Source: an uncultured Lachnospiraceae bacterium (lineage in GTDB: Bacteria > Bacillota_A > Clostridia > Lachnospirales > Lachnospiraceae). From it: a DNA stretch of 29,973 bases. A program made the position numbers and the translations under genes. The stretch covers positions 18,467 through 48,439 of the forward strand of contig CAJTOU010000026.1 in assembly GCA_910577835.1 (NCBI GenBank), given 5' to 3'. The notes under the pieces were generated by a model. The model was not told the DNA's origin. It saw nothing but the letters and a program-made list of their open reading frames with translations, and searched no databases. Shown one piece after another: positions 8,004-15,525 of the stretch (position 1 is its first letter; every line of letters starts with the position of its first letter).

Positions 8004-8032
8004 ATTGTAATGCCATATTATGGTTTTTTCAA
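8004..8032 (-). promoter_or_regulatory. Promoter of groESL
   Basis: Minus strand: -35 TTGAAA, 17-base spacer, -10 TACAAT, about 17 bases before the CIRCE operator. Looks like a housekeeping sigma-A promoter. Confidence 0.8.
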
Positions 8033-8048
8033 TAGTACGAAAGTACTA
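8033..8048. promoter_or_regulatory. Palindrome abutting the groESL -35
   Basis: TAGTAC-GAAA-GTACTA, perfect 6-bp arms, directly touching the groESL -35 hexamer and lying between two divergent genes. Could be an operator for a second regulator; unassigned. Confidence 0.4.
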
Positions 8049-8217
8049 ATTTTTGCAAAATTTTTTGTCTGCTTTTATATTTTTATAGATTGTTCAAAGT
8101 ATTTATATTCTATTTATAATTTTTTTCAAAATAATCCTTTATTTTTTTTTCGTTTTGTATTAAAATAGAGGAATAACTTACAGCGTAAGACGCGTGAATA
8201 TAGAAAGGGGACACATT

Positions 8218-8535
8218 ATGGCCAGTAAATTTACAAAATTCTTAACTATCACTGCTGCAATTGGCGCTGCTTCCGCAGCCGGAGTTGCTCTTTATAAGAA
8301 GTATAAGGATGATAAATCCTTTGATGATGATTTTGACGACTTCGATGACCTTGACGATTTTGATGATGATTTCGATGATATGGACTCAGAAGACAGAGGT
8401 TATACCTCTATTACACCGGAATCAGAAAACGATGATACAGAAGACGATTTGGCAGAAACACTGACAAAAGAAGAAAAAGAAGCTCTTGCAGAGAATATAA
8501 AAGACGATGATGATAAGCCAGAAGACGACAAATAA
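8218..8535 (+). CDS. Small Asp-rich protein with N-terminal hydrophobic helix
   Basis: 105 residues from the ATG at 8218, chosen because AAAGGGG lies 7 bases before it; an in-frame ATG at 8194 lacks such a site. Seen: a short basic start, one hydrophobic Ala-rich stretch at about 8-25, a KKYKDDK junction, then an Asp/Phe-rich repeat (DDDFDDFDDLDDFDDD) at about 36-51 and a Glu/Asp-rich tail ending KPEDDK. It is strongly acidic and probably disordered, anchored in or near the membrane. The DNA is a run of GAT/GAC codons. Divergent from groESL, with about 186 bases between the groESL promoter and its start. I do not recognise the family; it is probably expressed, since it ends at a strong terminator. 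Confidence 0.75.
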   Translation: MASKFTKFLTITAAIGAASAAGVALYKKYKDDKSFDDDFDDFDDLDDFDDDFDDMDSEDRGYTSITPESENDDTEDDLAETLTKEEKEALAENIKDDDDKPEDDK

Positions 8536-8597
8536 GTTTTGATTGTTTTTCTATATATCAGATAGAAAATTTACCAAATATTAAATTTTTTGGAAAC

Positions 8598-8628
8598 AAA
8601 AAGGAGCAGCAGCTCCTTTTTATTTTTT
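8598..8628. terminator. Bidirectional terminator between the Asp-rich gene and the DUF2225 gene
   Basis: AAAAAGGAGC, loop AGCA, GCTCCTTTTT, then ATTTTTT on the plus strand. On the minus strand the same hairpin ends in TTTTTG, so it serves both converging genes. Confidence 0.92.
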
Positions 8629-8655
8629 CACTGAAAAATTATTTTGTATTTTCAG
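8624..8655 (-). repeat. Interspersed repeat, half copy touching the DUF2225 stop
   Basis: Minus strand: CTGAAAATACAAAATAATTT then TTCAGTGAAAAA; matches the second hairpin of the interspersed repeat. It begins on the base after the DUF2225 stop codon. Confidence 0.5.
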
Positions 8656-9420
8656 CTATTCTATTTCATGCAGATAATCTCTCAGTTCTCTTGCTCTCTC
8701 CTTCACTCTGTCCGGTGCATTTCTTGATACAATAATAGCAGAAAGCAGTTTCAGCGCAGATGCCGGTTCACCACATTCAATACAAAGCTCTGCCAACAGA
8801 AAATCAAAAGTCCATTCATCCATTCCCGCAATCGGAAAGGTTTCATTCATACTGGCTTCCTGAAATCCATTTTGTGCCTTTTTAATAAAGTTCATCTCCA
8901 GATTATATAATTTCTTTCTTTTTTCCTCATCCTCGGATTCCATTTCTCTCTCACCCCTGTAAAGCCATGCAATTTTTAAACAGATATAAGCTCTTTCACT
9001 TACCTTTCCTCTTTTTATAATCGCATTTGCCAGAGCCAGCTTATGCCTTAAAACAGCCTCCGCATATGTGTATGTCTGCCCTGCGGGTTCAATGCCCTGA
9101 AATTTCTGGCTGACCTCATTTCGAATTGTTTTCACCTGATTTTCGGATAACCGGTCAAAATACTGTGACAAAGCCGCATATCCGCAGTTTTCACATACAA
9201 TGCTGTCATATTTTACAATATCAATATGCTGATATACCGGCCGCATATCCATATCTCTTCGAAGCAGTTTCGGCCTTGCCGCCTTTACTGTCAAGGCTTT
9301 AAAGGTTTTGTCGCATACAGGGCATGTATAAGTCTTTTTTAACAGATATTCTGCTTCATTATCCCTCTTCAGCTCTGTTTGACCGTTTTTCTGATGATTT
9401 TCATTTATAGTAGTTGTCAT
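8656..9420 (-). CDS. DUF2225 zinc-ribbon-like protein
   Basis: 254 residues. Seen: two CxxC pairs, CPVC at 33-36 and CENC at 76-79, set about 40 residues apart as in a split zinc site, with KAARPKLLRRDMDMRPVY between them; this is the DUF2225 signature. The second half (from about 120) is helical, with ALRHKLALANAIIKRGKVS and AWLYRG, like tetratricopeptide helices. Known: a common Firmicutes family with no agreed function. It follows glnS by 12 bases, so it is in the glnS transcript. Ribosome site GTGAGG. Cytoplasmic; no signal or membrane segment. Confidence 0.88.
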   Translation of the reverse strand: MTTTINENHQKNGQTELKRDNEAEYLLKKTYTCPVCDKTFKALTVKAARPKLLRRDMDMRPVYQHIDIVKYDSIVCENCGYAALSQYFDRLSENQVKTIRNEVSQKFQGIEPAGQTYTYAEAVLRHKLALANAIIKRGKVSERAYICLKIAWLYRGEREMESEDEEKRKKLYNLEMNFIKKAQNGFQEASMNETFPIAGMDEWTFDFLLAELCIECGEPASALKLLSAIIVSRNAPDRVKERARELRDYLHEIE

Positions 9421-9432
9421 ATTTTCCTCACA

Positions 9433-11118
9433 TTATATTTTAAATGAACTTTTCAGTGATACAATTCTGTTAAATACCAGATGTTCTCTGGAAGAATCTT
9501 TTGCATCCACACAGAAATACCCATTTCTTACAAACTGAAAACTGTCATATGCCGCTGCATCTTTTAAAGACGGCTCTACATAGCAGTTTTTCAAAATCGT
9601 AAGGGAGTTTGGATTCAAATTCAGGCTTCCGTCTTCATTCAGCTTTCCTTTTTCCTCATCTACAATATTTTCATACAGCCTTACCTCGGCAGGAACTGCA
9701 TGCTCTGCGCTTATCCAGTGAATGGTTCCTTTCACCTTTCTGCCGGTAAATCCGCTGCCACTTCTGGTTTCAGGGTCATAGGTACAATGCACCTCTGTTA
9801 CATTTCCTGCTTCATCCTTGACAAAGCTCTCGCATTTGACAAAATAGGCATTCATCAGGCGCACCTCGTTGCCCGGAAAGAGACGGAAATATTTCTTTGG
9901 AGGCTCCTCCATAAAATCTGTTCTCTCAATATACAAAACTTTTGAAAATGGCACTTTTCTTATCCCTAGAGCTTCGTTTTCCTGATTGTTCATTACATCA
10001 AAATACTCTACCTGATTTTCCGGATAATTATCAATCACAAGCTTAATAGGTTCAAGCACAGCCATTACTCTGGAACGTTTGAGCTTTAAGTCCTCCCGAA
10101 TACAATATTCCAGCATGGCATAATCCACGGAACTGTTGCTCTTTGAAACACCGCACAGCTCCACAAACATGCGAATGGATTCTGGTGTAAAGCCTCTGCG
10201 TCTCAACGCATTTAAAGATACCAGCCTAGGGTCATCCCATCCGTCTACAATACCGTCTTCTACCAGTTTCTTGATATATCTTTTTCCAGTCACCACATTT
10301 GTCAGATACAGCTTTGCAAATTCAATCTGCTTTGGCGGCTGTGGATATTCAAGCTCACGCACCACCCACTCATACAATGGTCTGTGGTCCTCAAATTCAA
10401 GCGTACAGATTGAATGTGTCACCTTCTCAATGGCGTCTTCCACCGGATGAGCAAAATCATACATTGGATAAATACACCATTTGTCACCTGTATTATGATG
10501 TGTCATATGAGCAACTCTGTAAATAACAGGGTCTCTCATATTCATATTTGGAGATGCCATATCAATTTTTGCTCTCAGCACTTTGCTCCCGTCTTCATAT
10601 TTTCCGTTTTTCATTTCCTCAAAAAGCGAAAGATTCTCCTCCACGCTTCTGTTTCTGTACGGACTTTCCCTGCCCGGCTCAGTTAAGGTTCCTCTGTATT
10701 CTCTTATCTCCTCTGCCGTTAAATCACATATATATGCCTTTCCCTTTTTTATCAGCTTTACTGCCGCCTCATACATCTGCTCAAAATAATCTGAGGCAAA
10801 TAAAACCTCTCCTTTGTAATCTGCTCCAAGCCAGTCCACATCTTCTTTAATCGACTGGACAAACTCTGATTTTTCTTTTGTAGGATTTGTATCGTCAAAT
10901 CTGAGATGAAATACTCCATTGTATTTTTTTGCAAGACTGTCATTTAAAAGAATAGATTTTGCATGTCCAATGTGCAGATATCCGTTCGGTTCCGGCGGAA
11001 ACCTTGTAGTAACATGGTCATAAACACCTTCGTTTAAATCTTTTTCAATTATCTGTTCAATAAAATTTTTTGAACCAGCTTCATTTTCTACTGATTCGGT
11101 AGTTTTTACTTCTTCCAT
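9433..11118 (-). CDS. glnS: Glutaminyl-tRNA synthetase
   Basis: Charges tRNA-Gln with glutamine directly. 561 residues, normal length for bacterial GlnRS. Seen: RFPPEPNGYLHIGHAKS with HIGH at 49-52, DDTNPTKE at 75-82, CDLTAEEIREYRGTL at 131-145, and the DGWDDPRL block at 292-299. At the place of the KMSKS-type loop (family VMSKR) it reads VVTGKR at 275-280: the Lys is kept but Met-Ser is replaced by Thr-Gly. Presence of GlnRS suggests the cell does not need only the GatCAB route for Gln-tRNA. First gene of the glnS-DUF2225 operon. The leader is about 65 bases, too short for a T-box. Ribosome site GGAGG. Confidence 0.96.
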   Translation of the reverse strand: MEEVKTTESVENEAGSKNFIEQIIEKDLNEGVYDHVTTRFPPEPNGYLHIGHAKSILLNDSLAKKYNGVFHLRFDDTNPTKEKSEFVQSIKEDVDWLGADYKGEVLFASDYFEQMYEAAVKLIKKGKAYICDLTAEEIREYRGTLTEPGRESPYRNRSVEENLSLFEEMKNGKYEDGSKVLRAKIDMASPNMNMRDPVIYRVAHMTHHNTGDKWCIYPMYDFAHPVEDAIEKVTHSICTLEFEDHRPLYEWVVRELEYPQPPKQIEFAKLYLTNVVTGKRYIKKLVEDGIVDGWDDPRLVSLNALRRRGFTPESIRMFVELCGVSKSNSSVDYAMLEYCIREDLKLKRSRVMAVLEPIKLVIDNYPENQVEYFDVMNNQENEALGIRKVPFSKVLYIERTDFMEEPPKKYFRLFPGNEVRLMNAYFVKCESFVKDEAGNVTEVHCTYDPETRSGSGFTGRKVKGTIHWISAEHAVPAEVRLYENIVDEEKGKLNEDGSLNLNPNSLTILKNCYVEPSLKDAAAYDSFQFVRNGYFCVDAKDSSREHLVFNRIVSLKSSFKI

Positions 11119-11191
11119 TCAATACCTCCATTTTTTTGTACATAAAAGAAATTTTCATCTTCTATATATGGATAAATAAAATCTTTTTTAT

Positions 11192-11219
11192 TCTATAACA
11201 AAAAAGGGTAAATTGTAAA
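11192..11219 (-). promoter_or_regulatory. Promoter of glnS
   Basis: Minus strand: -35 TTTACA, 16-base spacer, extended -10 TGTTATAGA. Back to back with the folBK promoter. Confidence 0.6.
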
Positions 11220-11227
11220 GTATTAAA

Positions 11228-11256
11228 TTGTATTATTCTGGATTTTATTGTATACT
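11228..11256 (+). promoter_or_regulatory. Promoter of folBK
   Basis: -35 TTGTAT, 17-base spacer, -10 TATACT. The leader of about 70 bases contains an inverted repeat (ATAACCA at 11274 to TGGTTAT ending near 11301). The -35 is only 8 bases from that of the divergent glnS promoter. Confidence 0.65.
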
Positions 11257-11333
11257 TTTAGAAAAATTATAAAATAACCAGAACAACATGCTTATGGTTA
11301 TAATTTTGTATAACACAAGAAAGGACCAGTCCC

Positions 11334-12137
11334 ATGAACTATATAACAATTAAAAACCTCAGAGTATTTGCCTGTCATGGCGTTTTTCCCGAAGAACAAA
11401 AAATCGGTCAGCCCTTTTTCATATCGGCTAAACTTTACTTGGACACCGGTTCTGCCGCGCGGGAAGATTCGCTGGAAACTTCCGTTGACTACGGAGAAGT
11501 CTGCCATTTCCTGACTTCTCTTATGACTGAAAAGACTTTCCGTCTGATTGAAGCTGCTGCAGAGTATCTTGCCCAAAATCTTTTATGGAAATATCCTCTT
11601 ATCCATGCCGTAGAGCTTTCTTTAAGCAAACCCAATGCCCCTGTAAATCTTCCCTTTGAAGATATCAGCATAACTGTCAAAAGAAGCTGGCATAATGTAT
11701 ATCTGGGCATTGGCTCCAATATGGGAAATCGAAAGGAGTATCTTGATTTTGCCGTTGCGAAGCTTAATGAAGATAAAAGCTGCATCGTCAGCAAAGTTTC
11801 CAGCTACGTTGTCACAAAACCCTATGGCGGCGTTGAGCAGGAGGACTTTTTAAACGGCGCAGTTTATATTCGTACTATTTATTCTCCTCATGAGCTTCTT
11901 TGCTTTCTGCACGAAATTGAAAATAACGCCGGCCGCAAGCGTCTGGTACACTGGGGTCCCAGAACACTTGACCTCGATATTCTACTGTATGACAGTCTGA
12001 TTTTAGAGGACCCGGATTTGATTATTCCACATCCTGATATGGAAAATCGGGAATTTGTATTAAAGCCTTTGTGTGAAATTGCCCCTTTCAAACTTCATCC
12101 TGTACTTTTAAAAAGAATCAGAGATATAAAGGCATAA
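11334..12137 (+). CDS. folBK: Bifunctional dihydroneopterin aldolase / HPPK
   Basis: Two successive steps of tetrahydrofolate synthesis in one 267-residue chain. Residues 1-118 are dihydroneopterin aldolase: RVFACHGVFPEEQ with Glu21, SVDYGEV at 50-56, and LSKPNAPV with Lys99. Residues 121-267 are 6-hydroxymethyl-dihydropterin pyrophosphokinase: VYLGIGSNMGNR at 122-133, YGGVEQEDFLNGAV at 164-177, and the metal-binding WGPRTLDLDILLYD with Asp213 and Asp215. Both sites look complete. Such fusions are known in Firmicutes. It is the only protein gene on the plus strand between 8536 and 23982. Ribosome site AAAGGA. folP and folC lie nearby on the other strand rather than in the same operon. Confidence 0.97.
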   Translation: MNYITIKNLRVFACHGVFPEEQKIGQPFFISAKLYLDTGSAAREDSLETSVDYGEVCHFLTSLMTEKTFRLIEAAAEYLAQNLLWKYPLIHAVELSLSKPNAPVNLPFEDISITVKRSWHNVYLGIGSNMGNRKEYLDFAVAKLNEDKSCIVSKVSSYVVTKPYGGVEQEDFLNGAVYIRTIYSPHELLCFLHEIENNAGRKRLVHWGPRTLDLDILLYDSLILEDPDLIIPHPDMENREFVLKPLCEIAPFKLHPVLLKRIRDIKA

Positions 12138-12153
12138 ACTGCCTTTATATCTC
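12121..12153. terminator. Convergent terminator hairpin folBK / DUF5050
   Basis: Perfect 14-bp stem (GAGATATAAAGGCA / TGCCTTTATATCTC, loop TAAAC) that includes the folBK stop codon. The T-run after it is poor on the plus strand and somewhat better (ATTCTTTTT) on the minus strand, so efficiency is uncertain. Confidence 0.6.
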
Positions 12154-12173
12154 CGTTTGCTGTAAAATCTTTC

Positions 12174-13211
12174 TCAATCATCTACCGGCGGGTCAAAAAT
12201 TTCAGGAGTTCCTCCCGAAAGAGATGCTCTGTACAAAGTAAAGTCACTTCTGTTTATTTCATAAAAATATACATATTCTTTTGTAAAGTTAATATTTGTA
12301 TAATCTCCTCTTAATACAGTATTGTATCCGCTGCCGTCTGTTTTCATTCTGCAAAGCTTGTGGTCGTCTTCCGTATTTTCTGCCTGATAATAAATATCCC
12401 CTGTTTCTGCATTTACATTATAAATTACAGCGTAATCCTCACTTAACACTTCCGTCTCCAATGTAGATATATTTAACCTTGATATTTTATGACCGTTGTC
12501 TAAATCAATATAGTAAATATAGTTGCCTTCACAGTCGGGCATATAAAAATTTCCCGCGAAACATTCTGAAAGCTTTTCGTCTTCAAGTCTGTAATACATC
12601 AGATTATGATTATTGCCGTCATTTGCAAAATAAATCTTTCCATCAGCATAATCAAGCATCTGATAAGGACTTTCAAACAGCGTTGTATCTGATTTTCCGT
12701 CTATACCTGCCTTTCGCACATAATAAGAACCTGTATCTTTGCTGTAAGCGCGATAATACAAATCATTGCCACACAACAGCAAATCATCGGAAACTCCCTG
12801 ATGTATCATTTGTGTTTTTTTATCCTTCAATTTCAGTCTGGATACCCCATGTCTGATATTTACAGAAATAAATGACATTTCTCCAAGCATATTATCTCTG
12901 ATATAATATACATAACCATTACAGATATTCAGACAGGAAACACTGTCCTTTCCTATTTTCTCCATGCCGGAGCCGTCTTCCTTCATACGGTAAAGTCTGC
13001 CCTCGTCATTTGGATTGGCAAAATATACAAAACCATCATACACACAGAACATTCCCCCATTATATAAATTTCCGGTAGTGTTTCCGGTGTCGCCCTCTTT
13101 ATTATAGATAAAACGGTTCGAATAAAAATAAAATCCTATTCCCCCTGCAATAAGAATAACCACAAGAACCGCACAGATAATCATAACTACTTTTTTTTTC
13201 TTTTTACTCAT
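12174..13211 (-). CDS. Membrane-anchored DUF5050 beta-propeller protein
   Basis: 345 residues. Seen: a Lys-rich start, one membrane helix at about 8-28, then repeated units with the pattern DGFVYFANPND..GRLYRMK, NGYVYYI, GNDLYYRAYS, DGKIYFAND, GNYIYYIDLDNG, TGDIYYQAE, KEYVYFYEI, spaced about 40-45 residues. This is the DUF5050 propeller type, found on the outside of many Clostridia; ligand unknown. The protein probably sits outside the cell, held by the uncleaved helix. It lies 101 bases after folP with a copy of the interspersed repeat between; the ribosome site AAAGGAAA is present. I see no clear promoter in the gap, so it may be read from the folC-folP transcript. Confidence 0.85.
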   Translation of the reverse strand: MSKKKKKVVMIICAVLVVILIAGGIGFYFYSNRFIYNKEGDTGNTTGNLYNGGMFCVYDGFVYFANPNDEGRLYRMKEDGSGMEKIGKDSVSCLNICNGYVYYIRDNMLGEMSFISVNIRHGVSRLKLKDKKTQMIHQGVSDDLLLCGNDLYYRAYSKDTGSYYVRKAGIDGKSDTTLFESPYQMLDYADGKIYFANDGNNHNLMYYRLEDEKLSECFAGNFYMPDCEGNYIYYIDLDNGHKISRLNISTLETEVLSEDYAVIYNVNAETGDIYYQAENTEDDHKLCRMKTDGSGYNTVLRGDYTNINFTKEYVYFYEINRSDFTLYRASLSGGTPEIFDPPVDD

Positions 13212-13240
13212 ATATTATTTCCTTTCTCACAGGCGAGTAT

Positions 13241-13294
13241 TTTTCATAGAAAATTATTCTGGATTTCCTGTAATACTGCCCTTAAAAGAGCTGC
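13241..13294 (-). repeat. Interspersed repeat, full copy 2
   Basis: Minus strand: GCAGCTCTTTTAAGGGCAG, then GGAAATCCAGAATAATTTTC, then TATGAAAA. First hairpin GCTCTT/AAGGGC uses a G-U pair where copy 1 has perfect pairing, which suggests the fold is kept. Lies between folP and the DUF5050 gene. Confidence 0.7.
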
Positions 13295-13312
13295 TGTTTA
13301 TAAAACACATTC

Positions 13313-14125
13313 CTATACAGCATTAAGAATCGCCTCTGTCATTTTCAATGCTCTATAATTTTCTTTCACATCATGTACTCTTATAAATGAACATCCCTTC
13401 ATCACTCCAAGAACAGTAGTGGCAACAGTTCCCTCCACACGCTCCTCCACAGGAAGGTTAAGCGAAAGACCTATCATAGATTTTCTTGATGTTCCAAGCA
13501 GAACAGGATATCCAAGCTCTAAAAGCCTCTCCAAATGCTTCATTACTATGAGATTATCGGAAAGTGTCTTTCCAAATCCAATACCGGGGTCTGTAATAAT
13601 CTGCTCTTTTTTTATTCCGGCAACTAATCCTATTTGAATACTGTCTCTTAAATCTGCCAAAACATCTGCTGCCACATCTGTATATGGGCGCTCCTTCAGA
13701 TTCCGGTTATGCATAATACAGCATGGAACTCCTGTTTTTGCTATGATTTCCGCCATTTTCTTATCACCCTTCAGTCCGGTAATATCATTCACCATGCCCG
13801 CACCTGCGGTAACTGCCTGTTCTGCCACTTTTGCCTTGCAGGTATCAACAGATACTGGTATATCAAATCTTTTTCTGACTGCCTCAATATATGGAAGAAC
13901 TCTTTCAAGCTCCTCCTGCTCTGTAATCCTCTGATAACCGGGTCTTGTGGACTCTCCGCCTATATCAATAAGCTCTGCCCCCTCTTTTATCATATCTTCT
14001 GTATGAAAAAGTGCATGGTCCAAGCTGTTCCATTTTCCTCCGTCTGAAAAGGAATCCGGCGTCACATTTAAAATTCCCATAATATAACACTTTTTCAAAT
14101 CAAACTCTATGTGATTAATTTTCAT
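13313..14125 (-). CDS. folP: Dihydropteroate synthase
   Basis: Joins p-aminobenzoate to hydroxymethyl-dihydropterin pyrophosphate; the target of sulfonamides. 270 residues, normal length. Seen: signature 1 GILNVTPDSFSDGG at 17-30, signature 2 GAELIDIGGESTRPG at 49-63, VSVDTCKAKVAEQA at about 91-104, VNDITGL, DPGIGFGKT and the late LLGTSRKSM loop with the pterin-binding Lys, and RVHDV near the end. All active-site blocks are present. The start overlaps the end of folC by 11 bases, so it is translationally coupled; its ribosome site AGGAGA is inside folC. Confidence 0.97.
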   Translation of the reverse strand: MKINHIEFDLKKCYIMGILNVTPDSFSDGGKWNSLDHALFHTEDMIKEGAELIDIGGESTRPGYQRITEQEELERVLPYIEAVRKRFDIPVSVDTCKAKVAEQAVTAGAGMVNDITGLKGDKKMAEIIAKTGVPCCIMHNRNLKERPYTDVAADVLADLRDSIQIGLVAGIKKEQIITDPGIGFGKTLSDNLIVMKHLERLLELGYPVLLGTSRKSMIGLSLNLPVEERVEGTVATTVLGVMKGCSFIRVHDVKENYRALKMTEAILNAV

Positions 14126-15443
14126 TATTTTTTCTCCTGTCTTCCACTGCTGCCTTTATATATTTCAGGAAAGAAAACGAGCCAAAACAAATCACTGCCG
14201 ATTTTCTTCCGGTTTCCGCTGTCAATTTCTCTGCCTTCGAAACAGCCAGCTCCAAGGCTTTGGGTATACTCTCTGCCGGATATGCCTCTTTCCCATATGA
14301 CCTGATACATTGTGCCAGTATGTTCGCGTCAAGCGCTCTTTTACCGTCTGCTTTGACTGTATATATATTATCTGCCAAATTGCAGGTAATTTCAACTACT
14401 TTTTCATAATCTTTATCCGCAAAAACTCCCATAATAAAAATAATATGATATTCTCTCAGCAGTAATGTTATATTTTCTCTCAGTCTTAAAGCAGCTTCAG
14501 GATTATGGGCACCGTCAATAAGAACAAGCGGATTTTCATTTTCAATCACCTGAAAGCGCCCCGGCAGTACAGCTTTTAAAAGTCCCTGTTTTACAGCATT
14601 TTTTTCTATTATATATCCCTGACGGATTAATTCGCAGGCCGCCTCTATTGCTTCTGCCCCGTTTTCTGTCTGAAACCGCCCTGACATTTGAATTTCATAT
14701 TCCTGCCTAGCCAGAGTGCTATGATAGACAAAACGTTGTTTTTTCAGTGTAGATTCCAGAACCTTGATATTATCTTTTTTTACTGTGATTATGCGGCTGT
14801 TTTGACATCTAGCTCTCTCTTCTATCACCTTCATCACCTGACTGTTCTGTTCTATAATCACTGCGGGAATATTTTTTCTGATAATCCCCGCTTTACATTC
14901 CGCGATTTCTTTTAATGTATTCCCAAGCCATGCCATATGGTCCATGCTGATAGATGTAAATACGCTTAAAACAACAGAATTTGTTATATTAGTCGCATCT
15001 GTAAGTCCTCCCATACCACACTCTATCACTGCAAAATCACACTGACTGTATGCAAAATACTGATAAGCAAGAGCAGTTTCGAGTTCAAAAATCGTTGGCA
15101 GTCTTCCTTCTTTATCCGCAATTTCTACTGCCGACTTCATAAGCTCTACCTGAATGGCAAATTCTTCTCCTGAAATTAGCTTTCCATCTACTGCAATTAT
15201 TTCTCTCTTTTCAAATACTGCTGGAGAATGATATCTGCCTGTTTTAAATCCTGCTTCTGTCAATATTTCGGCAATAAAGGAAGAGACAGAGCCTTTTCCG
15301 TTTGTGCCTGCCACGTGAATCACCTTTACTTTGTCCTGCGGATTACCAAGGGTCTGCATAAATTTTCTCAAATTATCCAGTCCCATATCAAAAAAATGAT
15401 TTTCAAACCCGTAAAAAAAGCGTTCCGCTTCTGCTTCCTTCAT
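14115..15443 (-). CDS. folC: Folylpolyglutamate / dihydrofolate synthase
   Basis: Adds glutamate to dihydropteroate and to folates. 442 residues, normal length. Seen: HVAGTNGKGSVSSF with P-loop GTNGKGS at 46-52, TGRYHSPAVFEKREII at about 68-83, IECGMGGLTDATN at about 141-153, SISMDHMAWLG, IDGAHNPEA (Mur-ligase family C-domain) and the closing FGSFSFLKYI. First gene of the folC-folP operon. Starts with GGAAAGGAA before ATG. The 80 bases upstream hold the lactonase terminator and a small hairpin (CTGTAT/ATACAG), and I could not assign a confident promoter. Confidence 0.96.
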   Translation of the reverse strand: MKEAEAERFFYGFENHFFDMGLDNLRKFMQTLGNPQDKVKVIHVAGTNGKGSVSSFIAEILTEAGFKTGRYHSPAVFEKREIIAVDGKLISGEEFAIQVELMKSAVEIADKEGRLPTIFELETALAYQYFAYSQCDFAVIECGMGGLTDATNITNSVVLSVFTSISMDHMAWLGNTLKEIAECKAGIIRKNIPAVIIEQNSQVMKVIEERARCQNSRIITVKKDNIKVLESTLKKQRFVYHSTLARQEYEIQMSGRFQTENGAEAIEAACELIRQGYIIEKNAVKQGLLKAVLPGRFQVIENENPLVLIDGAHNPEAALRLRENITLLLREYHIIFIMGVFADKDYEKVVEITCNLADNIYTVKADGKRALDANILAQCIRSYGKEAYPAESIPKALELAVSKAEKLTAETGRKSAVICFGSFSFLKYIKAAVEDRRKNNEN

Positions 15444-15495
15444 AATGCTTCCTTTCCTGCTGCCTGTATTTATAATACAGCTATTTATTCCCTAA

Positions 15496-15519
15496 GAAAA
15501 CAGGCTGCCTGTGGCAGCC
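15496..15519 (-). terminator. Terminator of the lactonase-family gene
   Basis: Minus strand: GGCTGCC-ACA-GGCAGCC then TGTTTTC, starting 7 bases after the stop codon. GC-rich stem with moderate T-run. Confidence 0.75.
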
Positions 15520-15525
15520 CGCTTC

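Noticed and set aside
11119..11220. T-box riboswitch before glnS
   Set aside because: The leader is only about 65 bases with no T-box sequence or antiterminator fold.
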